36,450 nt of DNA from CAZDAW01 sp964503685 (lineage in GTDB: Bacteria; Chloroflexota; Anaerolineae; Anaerolineales; Anaerolineaceae). The notes under the pieces were generated by a model that saw only the letters and a list, made by a program, of their open reading frames with translations, was not told the origin of the DNA and did no database searches. Shown piece after piece: positions 31,740 through 36,450 of this stretch. The stretch covers positions 1 through 36,450 of the forward strand of contig CAZDAW010000028.1 of the NCBI GenBank assembly GCA_964503685.1, written 5' to 3'. Both the position numbers and the translations under genes were made by a program. The stretch's first letter is position 1, and each line of letters opens with the position of its first letter.

Positions 31740-32750
31740 TTGAATAATCTACCTTCTCTTCCGCAGCCGGTGTTGGTGACGGGCGGTGCAGGTTTTATCG
31801 GCCGCCATCTGGTCAACCGTTTATTGGATTTTGATAATGATGTGAGAGTGTTTGACCTGCCGGGCGTCAGCCTGCCTGAGGCGTGGAATGGGCGGGTGCG
31901 CCTGATCGAAGGAGATATTGCCGACCCGGTGGATGTCCATCGGGCAATGCAGGGGATTGGAACCGTGTTTCATGCCGCAGCCGTTGTCAGCGATTGGGCG
32001 CCGGCTGCTCTTTACGAGCGCGTCACCATCGATGGCAGCCGGCACCTGTTCGAAGAGGCAACCCGCAACGGGACGCGGGTCATGCTGCTTTCCAGCGGGG
32101 CGGTTTATGGCAAGCATGTCGGCCGTGAGCCTGTTTTGCATGAGGATTTGTCTTTCATCGAGCCGATGGGGATTTACGGATATTATAAACAGCGTCAGGA
32201 GACCATGGCCTGGCAGTTTCATCGCGAACGAGGGATGGCGTTGAGCGTGGTGCGCCCGTTCAAAGTGTACGGCCCGGCTTCTGGCCCCTGGCTGCATGAG
32301 GTTGCCAAAGCTTTATTGAGCGGCAAACCGGTTTTGATCAATGGGGGGAATATCAACATGGCGCTGATTTACGTAGAGAATCTGGCGGATATTTTGATTC
32401 TGGCAGCTTCGCTGCCCCAGGCGCAGGGCCGTGTTTACAATGGAAATGATGGTTCGACAATCACCATGCGCCGGTATCTGACTGATTTGGCGGAGATCAT
32501 CGGGGCGCCGGAACCGAGGGTAATGCCCGGATGGGCGGCGCAGGCCATCGCTCACGCGCTTCCCCCGATCTGGCGCATTTTGGGTTTGCGTTCGCGCCCG
32601 TTGATGACCCCTGATTCTGTAAAAATATTGATGACCGATTATAATATCAGCGCTGAACGCGTGCGTACAGAACTGGGCTATACTGCTCGCGTTTCATACG
32701 AGGAGTCGCTCAAACGTATTGAAGCCTACTGGCATACACAAAGGGGATAA
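31740..32750 (+). CDS. NAD-dependent epimerase/dehydratase (extended SDR)
   Basis: This soluble Rossmann enzyme has the nucleotide-binding loop TGGAGFIGRHL (14-24), the acidic D39 after strand two (VFDLPG), and DI in the IEGDIADP segment. VVSDW and LLSSGAVYGKH follow, with the catalytic Y146-x3-K150 (YGYYK). The family acts on nucleotide sugars or related hydroxy/keto compounds; a 3-beta-hydroxysteroid-dehydrogenase-like substrate is also possible. The start is a TTG at 31740 behind GGGGGG; no ATG fits before the Rossmann strand. It is the second gene of the symporter operon. Confidence 0.82.
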   Translation: MNNLPSLPQPVLVTGGAGFIGRHLVNRLLDFDNDVRVFDLPGVSLPEAWNGRVRLIEGDIADPVDVHRAMQGIGTVFHAAAVVSDWAPAALYERVTIDGSRHLFEEATRNGTRVMLLSSGAVYGKHVGREPVLHEDLSFIEPMGIYGYYKQRQETMAWQFHRERGMALSVVRPFKVYGPASGPWLHEVAKALLSGKPVLINGGNINMALIYVENLADILILAASLPQAQGRVYNGNDGSTITMRRYLTDLAEIIGAPEPRVMPGWAAQAIAHALPPIWRILGLRSRPLMTPDSVKILMTDYNISAERVRTELGYTARVSYEESLKRIEAYWHTQRG

Positions 32751-32786
32751 TCTTTAATCACCACATCAAAATCAAAGGAGACAAAA

Positions 32787-34499
32787 ATGGCGGAAATCAC
32801 GGTAGGAGAGCTTTTAATCCAGTGCCTTAAAGCTGAAGGCATTGATTTTATGGTCGGGATTATCGATGGTTCGCATATCCCGTTTGTCACTCAAACTGCA
32901 GCATATGGCATCCGCTATATCAATACTCACCATGAAGAAGGAGCGGTCCACATTGCGGAAGGCTATACTCGCATTTCCGGCAAGCCCAGCGTGGTGATCG
33001 GCAGCCCAGGGCCGGGGGCGGCGAATATGGCGGCCGGTTTGTCGAGCGCGTTCGCCGAAGGGCATCCGGTTATTGCCATTGGGGCGACCCGCCGACGCAT
33101 GACGACCGACCCCGACCGCGGCGGGGCCTGGCAGGCCACCGATGTCGTGGAGATGGCGCGTCCGGTCACCAAATACACTGCCTTGGTGCGTCAGTGGGAG
33201 CGACTGCCGGAAATGGTGCGGGCAGCTTTCAGGGCTGCCCTGACCGGAAGACCGGGCCCGGCTTTCATTGCTATCCCGGATGAGATGCTGGCGATGAAGA
33301 TCGACGCGAGCAAGGCGCCGGTGTATCCTGCTGCACAATACCGCATGCTCAACATGGGCAGCGGCGATATGAGCTGGATCGAACAGGCTGCCGAATTGCT
33401 GGCAAACGCTCAACGTCCTTTCTTGCATGCCGGCAAGGGTGTTCTTTGGGCAAATGCCGCGCCTGAATTTTTGGCGCTGGGCAATTACCTGGCCGCCGGA
33501 ATGAGCAACAGCCTGGGGGCGCGCGGGGTCGTTCCTGAAAATCATCCGCATTATTTTCATCTGTTCGACATGCAGGCTACAGCGCTGGCGCGCTCTGAAG
33601 CGGATGTCGTCCTGGTGGTCGGCTCTCGGCTTGGCGAGTATGACGGCTGGGGAATGCCCCCCGCCTGGGGAAATCCTGCTCAGCAGAAAACCATTCAGAT
33701 CGATTGCGACCCCTATACAATTGGTTTGAACCGCCCGGTGGATCTGGGAATTGTAGCCGACGCCAAAGCGGCGCTCGCGGCTCTCTTTCAACTGGTAAAA
33801 GAAAAGACGGCAGCTCGTACTGAAATGGTGAACCTGGCGAAGTACCGCGCCCTGAGCGCCGAAACTCTCAAGCGCAGCGCCGAGTATATTCAGGCGCAAC
33901 CGGCGCGCGGTGTTAACCCGGGGCAAATGGTCATGGCGGCGCGCAAGTTCTTCCCGCCTAATGCCATTACCGTACTGGATGGCGGCAATACCACGTTGTG
34001 GGGTGTGGCGGCGAACCCGATCTTTATGCCAAACAGCTTCCTGTATTCGGTGAAGCAGGGTTACCTCGGCACTGGCGTGCCTTTCGCCATCGGCGCCAAA
34101 CTGGCCAACCCGGACCGGCCAGTGTATCTGTTCACCGGCGATGGCGCGCTGGGCTTCAACATCATGGAAATGGAAACCGCCTTGCGCGAGAATATCCCCT
34201 TTGTGGCGATTGTCGTTGTGGATGAGGGTTGGGGGATGGAACGCAGCGCTTACGGTTTTCAGGGATTTGCTCCTGAAAAACAGGTAGGCGCCAACCTCAG
34301 TTCCGAAATACGCTACGATGTCATCGCCCAGGGAATGGGCTGCTACGCTGAGAAAGTGGACAGCATTGAGCAGTTCGTACCTGCCTTGCAAAGGGCAGTC
34401 GAATCGGGCAAGCCGGCGCTGCTGCATATTTCCGTCGATCCGGCGATCAATGCTAACCCGCCCGGCTATAAGGAGTTTCGTTATATTCGAACGCTGTAA
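32787..34499 (+). CDS. TPP-dependent 2-oxoacid enzyme (acetolactate synthase/benzoylformate decarboxylase-like)
   Basis: The 570-residue protein has the three-domain PYR-central-PP layout of the family. The catalytic glutamate that activates TPP is E50 (NTHHEEGAVHIAEGYTR). The Mg-TPP motif begins GDG (451-453), but at the position of the second metal ligand, usually Asn 27 residues later, there is D479 (VVVDEGWGM). PYR-domain GSPGPGAANMAAGL and central-domain VLVVGSRLGEYDGWG are conserved in type. No small regulatory subunit is nearby, so a catabolic decarboxylase, carboligase or C-C lyase is more likely than biosynthetic acetolactate synthase. GGAGAC precedes the ATG. It ends the operon before a strong terminator. 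Confidence 0.88.
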   Translation: MAEITVGELLIQCLKAEGIDFMVGIIDGSHIPFVTQTAAYGIRYINTHHEEGAVHIAEGYTRISGKPSVVIGSPGPGAANMAAGLSSAFAEGHPVIAIGATRRRMTTDPDRGGAWQATDVVEMARPVTKYTALVRQWERLPEMVRAAFRAALTGRPGPAFIAIPDEMLAMKIDASKAPVYPAAQYRMLNMGSGDMSWIEQAAELLANAQRPFLHAGKGVLWANAAPEFLALGNYLAAGMSNSLGARGVVPENHPHYFHLFDMQATALARSEADVVLVVGSRLGEYDGWGMPPAWGNPAQQKTIQIDCDPYTIGLNRPVDLGIVADAKAALAALFQLVKEKTAARTEMVNLAKYRALSAETLKRSAEYIQAQPARGVNPGQMVMAARKFFPPNAITVLDGGNTTLWGVAANPIFMPNSFLYSVKQGYLGTGVPFAIGAKLANPDRPVYLFTGDGALGFNIMEMETALRENIPFVAIVVVDEGWGMERSAYGFQGFAPEKQVGANLSSEIRYDVIAQGMGCYAEKVDSIEQFVPALQRAVESGKPALLHISVDPAINANPPGYKEFRYIRTL

Positions 34500-34550
34500 T
34501 CCCATCCGCAAGACGATCTATACGTTTTTTATTCTGATTTTGTAAGCCAA

Positions 34551-34584
34551 TGATGCCGGAAATTTCCGGCGTCATTTTTATTTT
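34551..34584 (+). terminator. Intrinsic terminator after the TPP-enzyme operon
   Basis: TGATGCCGGA (34551-34560), loop AATT and TCCGGCGTCA (34565-34574) form a ten-pair stem with one G-U. It is followed directly by TTTTTATTTT, a textbook Rho-independent terminator 52 bases after the stop codon. Confidence 0.88.
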
Positions 34585-34611
34585 AAATATATCAAATAAA
34601 ACCTGCATTGG

Positions 34612-34620
34612 TGTTATACT
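34612..34620 (+). promoter_or_regulatory. Extended -10 promoter before the ECF sigma gene
   Basis: TGTTATACT is identical to the element at 2211-2219 and again lacks a good -35. The leader to the ATG at 34743 is about 115 bases and shows no other clear signal; TGGAAAG just before the ATG is the likely ribosome binding site. Confidence 0.4.
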
Positions 34621-34742
34621 GCCTTTGGGTATCAATTTTTATATAGCGATGCAAGTGCTGATTCAAAGCTAAATGGATCAGGAATTTTTTATCAATAGAG
34701 CCGTATCGAAAAAAGCGATTTTGCGTCATAGTAAGTGGAAAG

Positions 34743-35309
34743 ATGACAATTAAAGAGAAGCAGAATTTATTGACAGACGTCCGAGAATATAATCTCGATA
34801 TCCTTGCCGATATCTATGATCAATACAGTCCGGGAATTTATAACTACGCTATGCGTCTGCTTGGCGATGACACTCTGGCCGAAGACTGTGTCGCTGAAAC
34901 ATTTTCCCGATTCCTCAAAGTCATTCGCAATGGGCAAGGACCGCGCGATCATTTACAGGCTTATCTGTATCGGATCGCTCACAACCTGATCACCGATAGT
35001 TATCGCCGGCAGCCGCCCCCTCCGCTCGAATTGGACGAGAATTTGCGCGCTGAAGAGCAATCCAAACCCGAAATTCAAGCCGATATTTCAATGGAAAAGG
35101 AACGGGTACGACTGGCAATGCGGTCGCTCACACCCGATCAGCGCCAGGTGGTCATGTTGCGATTCATGGAAGGACTGGATATCGAAGATGTTGCCCAGGC
35201 AATGAATAAACCGGTCAGCGCGATAAAGGCTTTACAGCATCGAGCGCTGGCCGCTTTGAGAAGGCTTCTACCTCGTGAGGAAGGAGGTATTTATGGAAAA
35301 GCTGTATGA
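34743..35309 (+). CDS. ECF-type RNA polymerase sigma factor
   Basis: This 188-residue two-domain sigma factor has region 2 at about 20-90 (LADIYDQYSPGIYNYAMRLL, DDTLAEDCVAETFSRFLKVI, LQAYLYRIAHNLITDSYRR) and region 4 at about 125-178 (LTPDQRQVVMLRFMEGLDIE, DVAQAMNKPVSAIKALQHRA). A Pro/Glu-rich linker separates them. Its last 17 bases overlap the start of a DUF5667-type membrane protein. This pairing is common in Chloroflexota and Actinobacteria, where the partner is a candidate anti-sigma or envelope stress protein. Target promoters are unknown. Confidence 0.92.
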   Translation: MTIKEKQNLLTDVREYNLDILADIYDQYSPGIYNYAMRLLGDDTLAEDCVAETFSRFLKVIRNGQGPRDHLQAYLYRIAHNLITDSYRRQPPPPLELDENLRAEEQSKPEIQADISMEKERVRLAMRSLTPDQRQVVMLRFMEGLDIEDVAQAMNKPVSAIKALQHRALAALRRLLPREEGGIYGKAV

Positions 35310-36450
35310 AATCGATCCGTGGCTGGCCCAGGAACTGGAATTATTGAAAGAAGTTCCTCCGCGCAAACCAGAAAATATTGCCAGAGGGCGTGCCATTTTC
35401 CTGAAACAGGCGCAAACAATGGTTTTCCCCATATCTGTTTACGAAAAACGGCGTCATAACAATTGGATGCATGCGATCCAATCAAAATTTTCGATCTACA
35501 GAAAGGAGAGATCACCTATGTTTAGCGCTCTGGCTGCAATAGCCGTAATAGTTTCTTTGGTCTTGGGAGGTGGTGGAGCGACTATCGCCGCTGCCCAATC
35601 CAGTTTGCCTGACCAACCTTTATATGGTGTGAAATTGTGGAGTGAAGATGTTCGTCTGGGATTAGCTGCCGAACCTCAATCTGAATTACAGATCATGTTG
35701 GAGTTAATGAATCGACGGGTTGAAGAGATCCAAGCACAGGCGGCATCCGGAAACGAAATATCTGGTACAGTTCAGACGCATTACCAGTATCAAATCGAAC
35801 AGGCTATTCGGCTGGCTGTTGGATTGCCTGATAATCAGGCAGTATTGGCGTTAGAACGTGTGCGTCAGGTGATGCAGGAACAACAACAAACAATGAACCA
35901 GGCAGCTTTGCAAAGTGCTCCCCAGGTTCAGGCAGCATTGTTGCGTGTTCAGGAAATGACTCAGGAACGTTTACAATGGGTGGAACAGGGGTTGGAAGAT
36001 CCGCTCAGACTGAGAGAGCAATTGCGCCTGCGTGATCAGTCAGGAGGCCAATATCCACAGATCACGCCTGCGACTGATCAGCCCGTACAGACGGAAGAAA
36101 CCACCAGCGGCGGAGGAAATCCGTGGGTAGATGGCACGCCGACACCGGGCAGTGGTTATGGCCCCGGTAATGGCGACGGAGACTGCCCGAATTGTACGCC
36201 GACTGGAAATGGGGGCGGCGGTAATAACCCCTGGACAACCGGTACCCCAACCCCTGGAAGCGGTTATGGCCCTGGACCCGGGCCTGATGCAACGGTCACC
36301 TGCACGCCTGGAGCAAGTTACGGCCCTGGCGGGAAACCAACCGAAGCGGGTTCCAATCAGCCTGCGAACAATCAGGGAGACAATGGTAACGGAGGAGGGG
36401 GCAGCGACAACAGCGGCGGTAACGGCGGGGGTGGAAGCTCCGGTGATGGC
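35293..36450 (+). CDS. DUF5667-type membrane protein, candidate partner of the ECF sigma factor; 3' end missing
   Basis: The ATG at 35293 follows AAGGAGG (35281-35287) and the frame stays open for 386 codons to the right edge. Residues 1-75 are cytoplasmic and charged, the position where an anti-sigma segment would lie. One membrane helix follows (about 77-100). DUF5667-like helices come next: SSLPDQPLYGVKLWSEDVRL at 103-122, then Gln/Glu-rich helices to about 240. From residue 250 the protein becomes a Gly/Pro/Asn/Thr tail with three related units ending TPTPGSGYGPG, TPTPGSGYGPGPG and CTPGASYGPGG, probably an extended surface segment. Overlap with the sigma gene suggests co-translation. Confidence 0.85.
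   Translation, partial: MEKLYEIDPWLAQELELLKEVPPRKPENIARGRAIFLKQAQTMVFPISVYEKRRHNNWMHAIQSKFSIYRKERSPMFSALAAIAVIVSLVLGGGGATIAAAQSSLPDQPLYGVKLWSEDVRLGLAAEPQSELQIMLELMNRRVEEIQAQAASGNEISGTVQTHYQYQIEQAIRLAVGLPDNQAVLALERVRQVMQEQQQTMNQAALQSAPQVQAALLRVQEMTQERLQWVEQGLEDPLRLREQLRLRDQSGGQYPQITPATDQPVQTEETTSGGGNPWVDGTPTPGSGYGPGNGDGDCPNCTPTGNGGGGNNPWTTGTPTPGSGYGPGPGPDATVTCTPGASYGPGGKPTEAGSNQPANNQGDNGNGGGGSDNSGGNGGGGSSGDG

Noticed and set aside
30890..31816. 308-codon minus-strand frame opposite the symporter
   Set aside because: It is a shadow of the GPH symporter gene, with low-complexity Gln/Gly/His-rich sequence.
32814..34511. 565-codon open frame on the minus strand
   Set aside because: It is antisense to the TPP enzyme, whose motifs and operon context are clear; the antisense protein has no recognisable domain and its composition (many His, Arg and Gln) is that of a shadow frame.
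36115..36450. Repetitive Gly/Pro-coding sequence that might be taken for a CRISPR or tandem DNA repeat
   Set aside because: The repeats are irregular at DNA level and stay in frame with the DUF5667-type protein, so they are protein-level repeats.

Overview
The window looks like a metagenome-type scaffold from an anaerobic or facultative member of the Chloroflexota, most likely class Anaerolineae. This is inferred from gene content only. The clues are an ECF sigma factor overlapping a DUF5667-type membrane protein with a Gly/Pro tail, a tungsten-type aldehyde:ferredoxin oxidoreductase with its own MoaD-like protein, a FeoA/FeoB/FeoC iron importer, a GPH sugar symporter, and the moderate GC content. 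A run of exactly 100 N (26295-26394) marks a scaffold gap. No tRNA, rRNA, CRISPR array, insertion sequence or phage gene was recognised.

Layout. 1-2.2 kb: a C-terminal part of an alpha/alpha-toroid-like protein with a suspicious in-frame TGA, a CMD/AhpD-like protein, and a short-chain dehydrogenase relic followed by a helical ORF. 2.3-4.9 kb: a membrane GT2 glycosyltransferase convergent with a PLP alpha-oxoamine-synthase-family enzyme. 4.9-7.4 kb: a TetR/ABC-2 transporter operon with a near-perfect operator on its transcription start. 7.6-10.9 kb: a DtxR-type regulator divergent from feoA-feoB-feoC-like, with DtxR-like boxes between them. 11.1-16.5 kb: a complete five-gene Opp/Dpp-type ABC importer on the minus strand, with a LacI-family-type operator at its promoter. 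16.7-23.3 kb: a response regulator (apparently leaderless mRNA), a MacA-like adaptor, MacB-like ATPase and permease, an unknown single-pass protein and a sensor kinase. 23.4-28.0 kb: SurE and two c-di-GMP enzymes, one of them behind a CelR-like palindrome. 28.1-34.5 kb: aldehyde:ferredoxin oxidoreductase, MoaD-like protein, GPH symporter, NAD-dependent epimerase/dehydratase and a TPP enzyme, closed by a clear intrinsic terminator. 34.6-36.45 kb: ECF sigma factor and a DUF5667-type protein running off the right edge.

How the genes may work together. The window is rich in import/export modules, each with local control that can be read in the DNA: a TetR operator, DtxR boxes, LacI-type operators, and a two-component system bracketing its exporter. 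The 28-34.5 kb block can be read as uptake of a sugar-like compound, oxidation or epimerisation, TPP-dependent cleavage to an aldehyde, and ferredoxin-linked oxidation of that aldehyde. That chain is inference. Product names rest on recognised motifs and gene order; no database search was possible.
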